A stretch of 64,000 nucleotides of DNA, from positions 1 to 64,000 of the forward strand of contig SHWL01000001.1 of NCBI GenBank assembly GCA_009693865.1, given 5' to 3'. The notes beneath the pieces were generated by a model, which saw only the letters and a list, made by a program, of their open reading frames with translations, did not search any database and was not told the origin of the DNA. Source of the DNA: Acetobacteraceae bacterium. GTDB lineage: Bacteria > Pseudomonadota > Alphaproteobacteria > Acetobacterales > Acetobacteraceae. The position numbers were made by a program, and so were the translations under genes. Shown here in pieces: positions 44,847-53,242 of the stretch. How positions within the stretch are numbered: the first letter of the stretch is position 1; the number at the start of each line of letters is the position of its first letter.

Positions 44847-44892
44847 AAAAAGCGTGACGGGGGCGGGAATCGTCTTGATTCCCACCCGTCAC
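44847..44892 (-). terminator. Attenuator-like hairpin with U-tract between rplL and rpoB
   Basis: Read on the minus strand, GTGACGGGTGGGAATC pairs with GATTCCCGCCCCCGTCAC around a five-base loop and is followed by GCTTTTT. It is a strong candidate for partial termination, comparable in position with the attenuator known between rplL and rpoBC in Escherichia coli, which lowers polymerase expression relative to ribosomal proteins. Confidence 0.75.
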
Positions 44893-44903
44893 CGGATCGA
44901 ACC

Positions 44904-44927
44904 GGTCCGGGAGCCGCCTCCCGGACC
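44904..44927 (-). promoter_or_regulatory. Perfect 10-base-pair hairpin after rplL
   Basis: GGTCCGGGAG and CTCCCGGACC form a perfect stem with a four-base loop, eleven bases from the attenuator-like hairpin and 24 bases after rplL. It may be an RNase processing or mRNA stabilising structure; it has no U-tract. Confidence 0.5.
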
Positions 44928-44951
44928 AGAGCGTCATCGCCAAAAATCGCG

Positions 44952-45326
44952 TTACTTGACCTCCACGGTCGCGCCGGCGTCTTCCAGCATCTTCTTGATC
45001 TTCGCCACTTCGTCCTTGCCGATGCCTTCCTTGACGGCCTTCGGCGCGCCTTCGACCAGGTCCTTGGCTTCCTTCAGGCCGAGGCCGGTGATGGTGCGGA
45101 CTTCCTTGATGACGTTGATCTTCTTGTCACCGTGCGCGGTCAGCATGACGGTGAATTCGGTCTGTTCCTCGACCGGCGCGGCGGCCACGGCGACAGGCGC
45201 GGCCGCGGCGGCCACCGGGGCGGCAGCGGAGACGCCCCACTTTTCTTCAAGCAGCTTCGACAGCTCGGCGGCTTCCAGAACGGTCAGACCAGACAGCTCC
45301 TCAGCGAGTTTTTGTAGATCGGCCAT
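44952..45326 (-). CDS. rplL: 50S ribosomal protein L7/L12
   Basis: Stalk protein that recruits translation GTPases. The N-terminal dimerisation part [20 protein letters not shown], the Ala/Pro-rich hinge and the C-terminal domain [24 protein letters not shown] are all typical. Length 124 residues. GAGG precedes the ATG. It lies between rplJ and rpoB on the minus strand. Confidence 0.99.
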   Translation of the reverse strand: MADLQKLAEELSGLTVLEAAELSKLLEEKWGVSAAAPVAAAAAPVAVAAAPVEEQTEFTVMLTAHGDKKINVIKEVRTITGLGLKEAKDLVEGAPKAVKEGIGKDEVAKIKKMLEDAGATVEVK

Positions 45327-45396
45327 TTTCTTTCGTCCTCAACAGTATCATAGAGTTATGGTTGGTTCCTCGCAAGCCGCCAGAAGCGGCCCACGA

Positions 45397-45921
45397 TTAA
45401 GCGGCGGCGGCTTCATCCTTTCTGGCGAAGGCCCCGAAGACCCTGGCGAGTTGCCCGCCCGGCGCCTGAAGGATGGCGGCGATCCGGGTCGCGGGGGTCG
45501 AAATCATCCCCAGCAGACCGGCCCGCAGCACATTCAGGCTCGGCAGATCGGCGAGCGCCTTGATCCCGTCAGCGTTCAGCATCCGGGCTCCAAGAGCTCC
45601 CCCAATCACTTCGAACTTCTCGTTGGTCCTGGCGAACTCGACGGCCGTCTTCGCCACCGATACCGGGTCGGCCGACCACGCGAGCGCGGTCGGGCCTTTC
45701 AGCATCGCGACGATACCGTCGAATCGGGTCCCTGCCAGAGCGAGATGGGCCAGCCGGTTTTTCGCGACTCTGTACGTCGATCCTGATGCCCGCATCTTGC
45801 GGCGCAAGTCCGAGGCCTCGGCGACCGTCAGTCCCCCATTTCGGGCGACCACGACCATCGTGGTGGCTTGCAACGCCAGATTGAGCTCAGCGACGAATTC
45901 GCGTTTTTCCGTACGGTCCAC
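45397..45921 (-). CDS. rplJ: 50S ribosomal protein L10
   Basis: Base of the ribosomal stalk that holds L7/L12 dimers, and the translational autoregulator of its operon. Recognised by DRTEKREFVAELN, the YRVAKNRLAHLAL region and the GxxARxxxAxAxxxE-type C-terminus (FARKDEAAAA). Length 174 from GTG at 45921, which has GGAG nine bases upstream and begins with the family N-terminus. The track start at 45978 adds 19 unrelated residues. A 339-base region before it probably contains the regulatory leader. Confidence 0.97.
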   Translation of the reverse strand: MDRTEKREFVAELNLALQATTMVVVARNGGLTVAEASDLRRKMRASGSTYRVAKNRLAHLALAGTRFDGIVAMLKGPTALAWSADPVSVAKTAVEFARTNEKFEVIGGALGARMLNADGIKALADLPSLNVLRAGLLGMISTPATRIAAILQAPGGQLARVFGAFARKDEAAAA

Positions 45922-46260
45922 GCATCGTCTCCGTTTTGGTCCCCCACGGCGGATGCCGTGAGCAACCGGGTTGCCCAAGGACCGGAGCGGTGACCCGCCC
46001 GATCCGGTTCGCCTGTCCCGTGCCGTCCATCAGATCCCCCTGGCAGGTTCCCTGGAGGACGCCACCTCAAGCCGGAACCACCAAACTCATCGCCGGAGCG
46101 ATCAATCTGGCACCCCGTCTCCCACCCGCGGATCCGAAGATCCCTTAATATCCGCCTGAGGATAACGTGTGGTCTCGGACAGGTTCGGACGCCCAAGGCG
46201 ATAAGCCTTGACGTCCTGCCCACCGCCACCCGGAGCCGGTCCGGACAACGGCGTATCTTG
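45922..46260 (-). promoter_or_regulatory. Region upstream of rplJ, probable L10 leader
   Basis: A 339-base stretch without a gene. In other bacteria the mRNA leader of rplJ binds L10-L12 for autoregulation. A hairpin CAAGGC/GCCTTG (46194-46210) and several G+C-rich pairings are seen, but I could not fold the leader reliably by eye, so the assignment rests on position. The 219-codon ORF crossing it is not supported. Confidence 0.45.
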
Positions 46261-46953
46261 TTAAACGCCCAGTGAGCTGACTTCGACCTTGATGCCAGGT
46301 CCCATCGTGCTGCTGACGGCGGCGCCCTGCATGTAAGTCCCTTTCGCCCCTGTCGGGCGGGCCTTCTGCACCGCATCCGCCAGCGCGCGAGCATTTTCCA
46401 GCAGCTTCGCCTCGTCGAAGCTGACCTTGCCGATACCGGCATGGATGATGCCCGCCTTTTCGGCGCGGAATTCGACCTGCCCACCCTTGGCGGCCGTAAT
46501 GGCGTCCTTCACGTTCATGGTGACGGTGCCCAGACGGGGGTTCGGCATCAGGCCGCGTGGGCCAAGAATCTTTCCCAGACGGCCGACCAAACCCATCATG
46601 TCCGGTGTCGCGATGCAGCGGTCGAAGGCGATCTCGCCGGCCTGGATTTTCTCCGCCAGATCCTCGGCGCCGACGACATCCGCGCCAGCCGCCGTCGCCT
46701 CATCGGCTTTCGGCCCGCGAGCGAACACGCCCACGCGCACCGTCTTTCCGGTGCCGTTCGGGAGGTTGGTCAGCCCGCGCACCATCTGGTCGGCGTGGCG
46801 CGGATCGATGCCCAGGTTGAGCGAGAGCTCCACCGTTTCGTCGAACTTCGCCTTCGCGTTGGTCTTGATCAGGTGGATCGCCTCATCCAGCGTGTAGGAC
46901 TTGGTAGCATCGACGGCCGCATAGGCCGCCTTCAGACGTTTGCCCCGCTTCAT
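46261..46953 (-). CDS. rplA: 50S ribosomal protein L1
   Basis: Binds 23S rRNA at the L1 stalk and helps exit of deacylated tRNA. Typical segments are [60 protein letters not shown] and the C-terminal [20 protein letters not shown]. Length 230. It begins three bases after the rplK stop with GGAGGG upstream, so it is coupled with rplK. Confidence 0.99.
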   Translation of the reverse strand: MKRGKRLKAAYAAVDATKSYTLDEAIHLIKTNAKAKFDETVELSLNLGIDPRHADQMVRGLTNLPNGTGKTVRVGVFARGPKADEATAAGADVVGAEDLAEKIQAGEIAFDRCIATPDMMGLVGRLGKILGPRGLMPNPRLGTVTMNVKDAITAAKGGQVEFRAEKAGIIHAGIGKVSFDEAKLLENARALADAVQKARPTGAKGTYMQGAAVSSTMGPGIKVEVSSLGV

Positions 46954-46956
46954 CGG

Positions 46957-47391
46957 TCAGCCCTCCACCACTGTCAGTCCCATCGACTTCGCGGAGCCGG
47001 CCAGCATGCGCATGGCGGCTTCGATGTCGTTGGCGTTCATGTCCTTCATCTTCACCTCGGCGATTTCCCGCAGTTGGGTCGTCGTGACCCGGCCAACCGT
47101 TGCACCCTTGCCGACGGTGGGGCTGCCCTTGTCGATCTTTGCCGCCCGTTTGAGAAAATACGTGTTCGGTGGGGTCTTGGTGATGAAAGTGAAGCTGCGG
47201 TCGGCGTAGGCCGTGATCACGACGGGAGTCGGTGTTCCCGGCTCCATATTTTGCGTGAAAGCGTTGAATTCCTTGACGAAATTCATGATGTTCAGGCCGC
47301 GTTGGCCCAACGCCGGTCCCACGGGCGGGGACGGGTTCGCCTTGCCGGCAGGTATCTGAAGCTTGATGTAACCGACGATTTTCTTCGCCAT
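46957..47391 (-). CDS. rplK: 50S ribosomal protein L11
   Basis: Binds the GTPase centre of 23S rRNA. The sequence has [38 protein letters not shown] and the C-terminal [23 protein letters not shown]. Length 144. The ATG at 47391 begins with the family N-terminus; the track extends to 47697 without support. Upstream genes nusG and secE, common neighbours of rplK, are missing, so the operon promoter must lie in 47392-47644, where I cannot define a -35/-10 with confidence. Confidence 0.99.
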   Translation of the reverse strand: MAKKIVGYIKLQIPAGKANPSPPVGPALGQRGLNIMNFVKEFNAFTQNMEPGTPTPVVITAYADRSFTFITKTPPNTYFLKRAAKIDKGSPTVGKGATVGRVTTTQLREIAEVKMKDMNANDIEAAMRMLAGSAKSMGLTVVEG

Positions 47392-47644
47392 GATCCCTGG
47401 TTCCTGTATCCTATGTGAACGCCGGGGACCGCGGTACCAACGACAACGGGCCGTCATAGATCGACGGCTTGGTGTCTCCCGCGTTCCAAGTGAGGGGGCG
47501 TATGTAGCGATGCCCCCCGGGCTTGTCCAGGGGCAATTTTCAGCCGCGCCATGGCCGTCCCTGGACGCTCCCCCCGGTTCAGAATATTCGGCCCCGCTCC
47601 GCGGTCCAGACAGAATACGAACCAGCCCAGGGGATGTTTCTGGG

Positions 47645-48871
47645 TCAGACGCGCGCCGCGATATGATCCGCGAGGCGGGCCGCGTCATCCCCGACACCGA
47701 ACAGGAATGAGGAACTCATCTGGGACAGGAATGGCAAACCGAGGAAATACAGGCCCGGCACATCGGTAACGCCCCCGCGGTGAACCGGCGCGCCGCGCAC
47801 GTCCAAAACGGGGACATCGATCCAACCGAAATCGAAGCCATACCCGGTCGCCCAAATAACCGTTCCAATACCGGCGGCCCGTAAATCCAGGCGCCGCATC
47901 GGTTCGGCGAGAGAAGCTGGGGCCGCCGTCATGACCCGCGCATCAGGATCCTCCAGCATGTCCAGGCCCACACGGGCGATATGCGCGTCCACGAAATCCA
48001 TGAATCCGAGAAACGCGGCATCGCCATGTGCCAGGTTTTCCAGCAGGTCCGGCGCGAACGCCATGATCCCATCCCGCGCCGCCTCCGCCCGCCCCAGAAG
48101 CACCACACCCTGGGCCGCGAAATTCCGAAAATCGATGGTATGGCCCCCATGAGCCCCCGTGTGCACCAGCGGCGACCGGTCTGGCCCGCGCTTATCAGCC
48201 GGAGTCTTGTCCATCCCCGTCTCGATCCACCACCAGACATGGTCGTGCCCGCGATACCGGCGCGGCGTCCGGCGATGCTTGCCAACTGAGAGATAGACCC
48301 GCCGACCCACTCGCATCAGTTCCTCAGCGATTTGCGCGCCAGAGGCCCCCGCGCCGACAACCAACACCGCGCCCTCCGGCAATTGGCCGGGATCGCGGTA
48401 ACTTCCGGCATGCAACTGGAGGACGCCGATCCCCTCGGGCAATAACGCGGGAACGATGGGGCGCTGGAAGGGGCCGGTGGCGACGACCACATTTCCTCCC
48501 TCAATCCGGCCACCGGACGTCTCGACCATGAAGCCAGCCGCGCCGTCGCTCCGCCGCAGCGCCGTTACCTCGACACCGCACCGCACTGGCGCGGCAATGA
48601 AGCTCGCATAGGCGGCGATGAAATCGACGATCTCGTCGCGCGAGGCGAAGCCGTCGGGGCCAGTGTGAGGCAACGGAAAATCCGGCAGCTGTACCAATGC
48701 GTTGGGAGTCTGAAACCGCAAACCGTCCCACCGCTCCGTCCGCCAGCGTTCGGCGATGCGATGCCGTTCCAAGACAAGATGCGGCCGGCCGCGCTTGCTG
48801 AGCTGGTGGCTCATGGTCAAACCCGCCTGACCGCCGCCAATGACCAGTGTCTCGACGTGCTCGACCTGCAT
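47645..48871 (-). CDS. Flavin-dependent monooxygenase (CzcO-like)
   Basis: FAD- and NAD(P)H-dependent oxidoreductase. The FAD motif is [12 protein letters not shown] at the N-terminus and the NADPH motif [16 protein letters not shown] around residue 180. The family segments [22 protein letters not shown] and [15 protein letters not shown] match the flavoproteins once linked to potassium or metal transport (CzcO-like) and related monooxygenases. Length 408. The ATG at 48871 has GAGGGG upstream; the track start at 49042 lies in the divergent gene region. It is between the rplK promoter region and the TPR gene. The substrate is unknown. Confidence 0.85.
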   Translation of the reverse strand: MQVEHVETLVIGGGQAGLTMSHQLSKRGRPHLVLERHRIAERWRTERWDGLRFQTPNALVQLPDFPLPHTGPDGFASRDEIVDFIAAYASFIAAPVRCGVEVTALRRSDGAAGFMVETSGGRIEGGNVVVATGPFQRPIVPALLPEGIGVLQLHAGSYRDPGQLPEGAVLVVGAGASGAQIAEELMRVGRRVYLSVGKHRRTPRRYRGHDHVWWWIETGMDKTPADKRGPDRSPLVHTGAHGGHTIDFRNFAAQGVVLLGRAEAARDGIMAFAPDLLENLAHGDAAFLGFMDFVDAHIARVGLDMLEDPDARVMTAAPASLAEPMRRLDLRAAGIGTVIWATGYGFDFGWIDVPVLDVRGAPVHRGGVTDVPGLYFLGLPFLSQMSSSFLFGVGDDAARLADHIAARV

Positions 48872-49025
48872 TGTCCCCTCGGATTGGTAGGTCACGCTAA
48901 CAAACCTCGCCCGGCGCTCAAATCTGAGCAGGCGACAAGGAGTATGAGCGTGCTCGATGAAGCGCCCCTTGTTCCACCACCACGCCCCCTGATACGAACA
49001 GCCTCCTCCGCCTTGAAGGCCCGCC

Positions 49026-49535
49026 ATGCCCGACTTCCCCAAACTCCGCGCCGAGCGCGCCGAACTGGAACTGACCCTCGAGGCACGGCAGCGCGACCTC
49101 GGCCCCGATCATCCGGACCTCGCCCCTGACATCCGCGCTTTGGGCAGGCTGGCCCATGAACTCGGAGACTTTCAGGACGCCCAATCGCTCCTGCACCGCG
49201 CGCTGGCACTGTACACGGAATCCCTTGGAGCAGAGCACCCGGAAACCGCCACCACGATCAACCACATCGGCCTCATCCTGCACGACCTGGGCGACCTGGA
49301 CGCGGCCGCCTCGGCGTTCGAAAGGGCGCTGGCGCTGGATGAGCAGGCTCTGGGCCGCGAGCATGTGAACGTCGCCCGCGACTGCAACAACCTGGCGGGC
49401 GTACTACGAGACATGGGCGATCGCTACGCCGCGAAGGAGGCGTTGGACTGGTCGCTGTCGGTCTACATGGTGCAACTGGGGCCGGATCATCCGACCACGA
49501 AATCGGTGAAACGCAACCGGATGTTGCTCGGGTGA
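49026..49535 (+). CDS. Kinesin-light-chain-like TPR protein
   Basis: About 169 residues consisting mostly of 42-residue tetratricopeptide repeats: ALGRLAHELGDFQDAQSLLHRALALYTESLGAEHP, INHIGLILHDLGDLDAAASAFERALALDEQALGREH and CNNLAGVLRDMGDRYAAKEALDWSLSVYMVQLGPDHP. It has no enzymatic or membrane domain, so it is expected to be an adaptor. Its TPRs resemble those of the STAND protein at 19.8-22.8 kb. The 3' end overlaps the HAD gene by four bases (GTGA), so it is coupled to that gene. Confidence 0.85.
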   Translation: MPDFPKLRAERAELELTLEARQRDLGPDHPDLAPDIRALGRLAHELGDFQDAQSLLHRALALYTESLGAEHPETATTINHIGLILHDLGDLDAAASAFERALALDEQALGREHVNVARDCNNLAGVLRDMGDRYAAKEALDWSLSVYMVQLGPDHPTTKSVKRNRMLLG

Positions 49536-50179
49536 CACGCGCCGTTCTTCTCGATCTGGACGGGACATTGTCGGACTCGCGGCCGGGGATCGCGGCGAGC
49601 TTCCGTCATACGCTCACGCGGCTTGGGCATGATCCGGACCAGACCGGCGACCTGACCTGGGCCGTCGGTCCGCCGATCGCGGTCTCCCTGGAACAGTTGT
49701 TGGCGCCCTATGGCGACGATCGGGTGGCGGAGGCGCTGGCGATCTATCGGGAACAGTATTCGGCAGTGGGGCTATACGACTGCGCCGCCTATCCAGGGGT
49801 CGTGGCGATGCTGGACCGATTGCGGGCGGCGGGCATGACGATGTGCATCGCGACCTCCAAACGGAAAGATTTCGCCGAACGAGTGATCGATCATCTCAAC
49901 CTGCGGCCCTTCGTCCGGACCGTTTATGGGGCCCTGCCAGGAGGCGGTCTGGAGCACAAAAAGGATTTGCTGGCGCATATCCTCGACGCGGAAGGTTTCG
50001 ACGCCGCCGCCTGTGTCATGGTGGGCGACCGTCTGCACGACATCGAGGCCGCCAAAGCAAACGCTATCCGGTCCATTGGCGCCGTGTGGGGATATGGCGG
50101 GCGAGCAGAACTGGAAGCGGCCGGAGCGGACGCAATCGCCGACGCACCGGAGGACATAGCGCCGCTGACTTTGGGCTGA
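49532..50179 (+). CDS. HAD family phosphatase, phosphoglycolate phosphatase-like
   Basis: Haloacid dehalogenase-like hydrolase. Motif 1 is VLLDLDGTLSDS, motif 2 the serine/threonine in CIATSKRK (also giving the lysine) and the last aspartates in VMVGDRLHDIEAAKAN. A helical cap lies between motifs 1 and 2. Length 215. The start is GTG overlapping the TPR gene stop. The sequence is closest to phosphoglycolate phosphatase-like (Gph) enzymes, but the substrate cannot be told. It precedes rtcB by 104 bases in the same direction. Confidence 0.88.
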   Translation: MTRAVLLDLDGTLSDSRPGIAASFRHTLTRLGHDPDQTGDLTWAVGPPIAVSLEQLLAPYGDDRVAEALAIYREQYSAVGLYDCAAYPGVVAMLDRLRAAGMTMCIATSKRKDFAERVIDHLNLRPFVRTVYGALPGGGLEHKKDLLAHILDAEGFDAAACVMVGDRLHDIEAAKANAIRSIGAVWGYGGRAELEAAGADAIADAPEDIAPLTLG

Positions 50180-50283
50180 GGCGGCGGTTGGTCCAATTTT
50201 ACGCGGGATGTCAAAGCGTTCGACTACCCGACGGTATGGCCCGCGACACGGCGCCAGCGCCCGGCACGGATGAGGGAGCAAGG

Positions 50284-51642
50284 ATGACCACGACGCGACG
50301 TGCTGACCCGTTGGAAATCGCGGCTCGTGAACTGGCGGTCGCCGCTGGCCTCGACCCGGATTCGCGCGTACCGAAACCGGGCAGCGAACGCGGCCAGCCA
50401 GCATGGTGCGAGTTCCGGGATGCCGCGCGCTCCAATCAGAACGCTCGTGAGCAAGCGGAACTCGCCGCCAGCATCGTCAATCTGCGTCCACAGGAAGATC
50501 GGTTTCAGAATGCGCCCCTGACGGTCATGGGCAATCACGACCCGAACACAATCAGCCAGATGCGGAACTGCATGGCCATCGGGAACGTGATCAAGGGCGT
50601 GATTTGCGCGGACGGCCATCTTGGTTACGCACAGCCTGTTGGCGGCGTCATCGCTTACGAGAAGCAAATCAGTATCAGCGGCGTCGGTTTCGATATCGGC
50701 TGCGGCAACATGGCCATCCGCCTCGACACACCGTTTGCGGCCATCAAAGATCGCGTTGCGCCGATCCTGGCGGATGTCCGCAAGGTCATTTCGTTCGGCG
50801 TTGGGCGCACGAACGACGAGCGGGTCGAACATGATTTGTTCGATGATGGTGACGCATGGCGCGAAGCCGATATGACCGAATATCGTCAGAAGGCCGTCAA
50901 GCAACTCGGAACGGTCGGCTCAGGCAATCACTATGTGGACCTGATGGAGGATGAAAGCGGCCTTGTCTGGATCGGCGTGCATTTTGGCAGCCGGGGATTC
51001 GGTCACACGAGCGCGACCCGCTACCTGAAAATGGCCGGTGGAAAGGACGGAATGAATGTCGCGCCCGCCGTGGTGGACGAGGACACGGAACTGGGCCGCC
51101 GCTACATCGCCGCGATGCAACTCGCCGGGCGCTATTCGTATGCGGGCCGCGAATGGGTCGTTGAACGTGTTCGCCAGATCATCGGCGGTTCGGTGACGGA
51201 TATGGTCCACAATCACCACAATTACGCCTGGCGCGAAACGCATGACGGGCGCGATCTCTGGGTTGTCCGCAAAGGCGCCACACCGTGCTTCCCCGGCCAG
51301 CGCGGTTTTGTCGGCGGGTCGATGGGCGACGATGCCGTCATCACGGAAGGCGTGGACTGCCAGGAAGCAAGGGATGCGCTCTATTCGACCGTGCATGGCG
51401 CCGGCCGGCTGTTCGGCCGCAAGCAGGCAATCCGCGCATTCACCAGGCCGCAAATGGACGAATGGCTGCGAGGGCGCGGTGTCATGCTGTCTGGAGGTGG
51501 ACTGGATGAAAGCCCGATGGCCTATCGCCGGTTACCGGAAGTGCTGGGGCACCATGCGGCATCGACGAAGGTGTTGCACACATTGCGTCCGTTCGCCGTG
51601 GCAATGGCTGGAGAGGCAGAATACGATCCTTGGAAGGATTAG
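50284..51642 (+). CDS. rtcB: RtcB-type RNA-splicing ligase
   Basis: GTP- and Mn-dependent ligase that joins RNA ends carrying 2',3'-cyclic or 3'-phosphate to 5'-OH ends. Metal and nucleotide sites are conserved: ADGHLGYAQPVGGV, GVGFDIGCGN (Cys140), VGSGNHYVDLM, HFGSRGFGH, HNHHNYAW and the guanylylated histidine region STVHGAGRLFGR. Length 452 residues, in the range for the bacterial RtcB2-like group. The ATG at 50284 comes after a G-rich stretch; the track ORF extends back into the HAD gene. No archease or RtcR is nearby, but tRNA-His begins seven bases after the stop on the other strand. Confidence 0.95.
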   Translation: MTTTRRADPLEIAARELAVAAGLDPDSRVPKPGSERGQPAWCEFRDAARSNQNAREQAELAASIVNLRPQEDRFQNAPLTVMGNHDPNTISQMRNCMAIGNVIKGVICADGHLGYAQPVGGVIAYEKQISISGVGFDIGCGNMAIRLDTPFAAIKDRVAPILADVRKVISFGVGRTNDERVEHDLFDDGDAWREADMTEYRQKAVKQLGTVGSGNHYVDLMEDESGLVWIGVHFGSRGFGHTSATRYLKMAGGKDGMNVAPAVVDEDTELGRRYIAAMQLAGRYSYAGREWVVERVRQIIGGSVTDMVHNHHNYAWRETHDGRDLWVVRKGATPCFPGQRGFVGGSMGDDAVITEGVDCQEARDALYSTVHGAGRLFGRKQAIRAFTRPQMDEWLRGRGVMLSGGGLDESPMAYRRLPEVLGHHAASTKVLHTLRPFAVAMAGEAEYDPWKD

Positions 51643-51648
51643 GGGCGG

Positions 51649-51719
51649 TGTGACTGTCGGGAATCGAACCCGAGTGACGGGAATCACAGTCCCGCGCCTT
51701 ACCATTGGGCTACAGTCAC
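51649..51719 (-). tRNA. tRNA-His (anticodon GTG)
   Basis: Reading the minus strand, GTGACTG at the 5' end pairs with CAGTCAC at the 3' end. The anticodon stem CGGGA/TCCCG closes the loop CTGTGAT with anticodon GTG. The T arm TCGGG/CCCGA surrounds TTCGAAT. The D arm is GCCCAATGGTAAGGC. The base after the acceptor stem is A, not the C73 of most tRNA-His, a trait known from many alphaproteobacteria. CCA is not encoded. Confidence 0.93.
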
Positions 51720-51736
51720 CACCATATTCGGAGGAT

Positions 51737-51813
51737 TGGTCTGGGCGGCTGGATTTGAACCAACGGCCCGCGGATTCCAGGTCCGCCACTCTACCAAACT
51801 GAGCTACGCCCAG
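51737..51813 (-). tRNA. tRNA-Pro (anticodon TGG)
   Basis: On the minus strand CTGGGCG pairs with CGCCCAG, followed by ACCA, so CCA is encoded. D arm AGCTCAGTTTGGTAGAGT, anticodon stem GCGGA/TCCGC with loop CCTGGAA, T arm GTTGG/CCAGC with TTCAAAT. The C1-G72 pair and A73 are typical of tRNA-Pro. Position 33 is C rather than the usual T, so the TGG assignment carries some doubt. Confidence 0.85.
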
Positions 51814-51895
51814 GACACACTCATCCGACTGCGTGATTACGCAGGTCGCGGTCGATGGTGTCGTAAAGTGAACATGGCGGCCTTCTATCCGGGGC

Positions 51896-51957
51896 GATCC
51901 CGAGGCGCAACCGGAAAACGCTCGAGGTTCCGGATTCGAGTCCTGCCGGGATCGCCA
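51896..51957 (+). pseudogene. tRNA-like remnant lacking the anticodon arm
   Basis: GATCCCG pairs with CGGGATC, followed by GCCA (discriminator G and CCA). A D-arm-like GCGCAACCGGAAAACGCT and a T-loop-like TTCGAGTCCTGC are present, but only 62 bases separate the ends and no anticodon arm fits; the 5' strand of the T stem also does not match. It looks like a tRNA gene that lost about 15-17 bases, or a fragment left by an integration event. It is on the opposite strand to tRNA-Pro and tRNA-His. Confidence 0.4.
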
Positions 51958-52056
51958 TGGCGTCCCGGCTCAATGATAGAATACCCGGCGGCTCTCATGT
52001 TTGCCGCGGCATGCCGTGTCCATATACGATGACGGCGGAAACGCAGGGAGGCCGCA

Positions 52057-52386
52057 TTGGACGACGTCATATCCGGCGCATACGTCTTTACGGGCGAACG
52101 ATCGTCGAAGAGCTACCGCCTTAACAAGATGGCCAACACTCTGAGCGTGCCCGAAAACCGCGCGCGGTTTCAGGCCGATGAGCCCGGTTACATGCGTGGA
52201 ATGGGTTGCTCGGACCTGGAAATCGACCTGGTGCGCGACCGCGACTGGAAGGGCATGATGGACCACGGTGCCAGCATTTATTTGTTGCTGAAGATCGGCG
52301 CCGCCACCGGCGTGTCGTTGCCTGAAATCGGCACCCATACCGGCGGCATGACCGTCGCGGAATTCCACGCGCGAAAGGGACACTGA
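52057..52386 (+). CDS. ligA: Protocatechuate 4,5-dioxygenase alpha subunit-like
   Basis: Small non-catalytic helical subunit that covers the active site of the LigAB extradiol dioxygenase. The family pattern YRLNKMANTLSVPENRARFQADEPGYMRGMGCSDLE and the ending NEIGTHTGGMTVAEFHARKG-like (EIGTHTGGMTVAEFHARKG) are recognisable. Length 109. The start is TTG with GGGAGG five bases before it. The ligB gene follows immediately. The complex opens protocatechuate or a related catechol; the substrate is inferred from family. Confidence 0.9.
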   Translation: MDDVISGAYVFTGERSSKSYRLNKMANTLSVPENRARFQADEPGYMRGMGCSDLEIDLVRDRDWKGMMDHGASIYLLLKIGAATGVSLPEIGTHTGGMTVAEFHARKGH

Positions 52387-52387
52387 C

Positions 52388-53215
52388 ATGGCGAAGGTGA
52401 TTGGCGGCATCGGTACCTCCCACGCGCCCACGATTGGCGTCGCCTGGGACAAGGGGCAACAGAAGGAGCCGCTATGGGCCCCGCTGTTCGATGGATACGG
52501 CCCCGCGCGGCAGTGGCTTGAGGATGTGAAGCCGGATTTGTTCCTGGTCGTTTACAATGACCACGTGAACCGGTTTTTCTTCGATGCCTACCCGACCTTC
52601 GCGCTCGGGGTCGGCGCCGTTCACGCCCAGGCGGATGAGGGGTGGGGAAAGCGGCCGTTCGGGGATATTCCGGGCGATCCGGATTTCGCCTGGCACCTCG
52701 CGCGGTCTCTGATCGAGGATGAGTTCGATCCGACGATCTGCCAGGAAATGTCGCTGGATCACGGCGTGCTTTCGTTCCTGCCGATCCTGACCGACTCCGA
52801 CTGGAAAGTGCCGGTCGTTCCGCTCGCGGTGAATGTGATCCAGCATCCAATCCCAACCGCGCGGCGGCTGTTCCGGCTCGGCGCGGCGTTGCGGCATGCG
52901 ATCGAGACCTACCCCAAGGATAAACGCATCGTCGTGTTCGGCACCGGTGGCCTGACGCATCAGCTTCACGGACAGAATTTCGGCAAGCACAACGAGGCCT
53001 GGGACAATGAATTCATGGACCGCCTCGAGACCGACCCAACGGGGCTCTCGGAATTGTCGATCCAAGAGTACATGGAACGCGGCGGCACCGAGGGGGTCGA
53101 GATGATCATGTGGCTCGCGATGCGCGGGGCGTTGGGTGGAGCCGTGACACGGGTGCATCGCAACTACACCGCGCCGTTCACGACCGGTTACGGGCTGCTG
53201 GTGCTGGAGACCTGA
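52388..53215 (+). CDS. ligB: Protocatechuate 4,5-dioxygenase beta subunit-like
   Basis: Catalytic subunit with non-heme iron that cleaves a catechol ring at the meta position. The iron ligands fit GIGTSHAPTIG (His12), VVYNDHVNRFF (His about 59) and the Glu near DEF; the acid-base residue lies in GTGGLTHQLHG. Length 275. The ATG follows the ligA stop by one base, so they are coupled. No other genes of the protocatechuate meta pathway (ligC, ligI, ligJ, ligK) are in the window. The neighbouring genes on the opposite strand encode an aldo/keto reductase and a PanE-like reductase. Confidence 0.92.
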   Translation: MAKVIGGIGTSHAPTIGVAWDKGQQKEPLWAPLFDGYGPARQWLEDVKPDLFLVVYNDHVNRFFFDAYPTFALGVGAVHAQADEGWGKRPFGDIPGDPDFAWHLARSLIEDEFDPTICQEMSLDHGVLSFLPILTDSDWKVPVVPLAVNVIQHPIPTARRLFRLGAALRHAIETYPKDKRIVVFGTGGLTHQLHGQNFGKHNEAWDNEFMDRLETDPTGLSELSIQEYMERGGTEGVEMIMWLAMRGALGGAVTRVHRNYTAPFTTGYGLLVLET

Positions 53216-53242
53216 GCGCGGCGGCGCTTTCCGTCATGCGGC

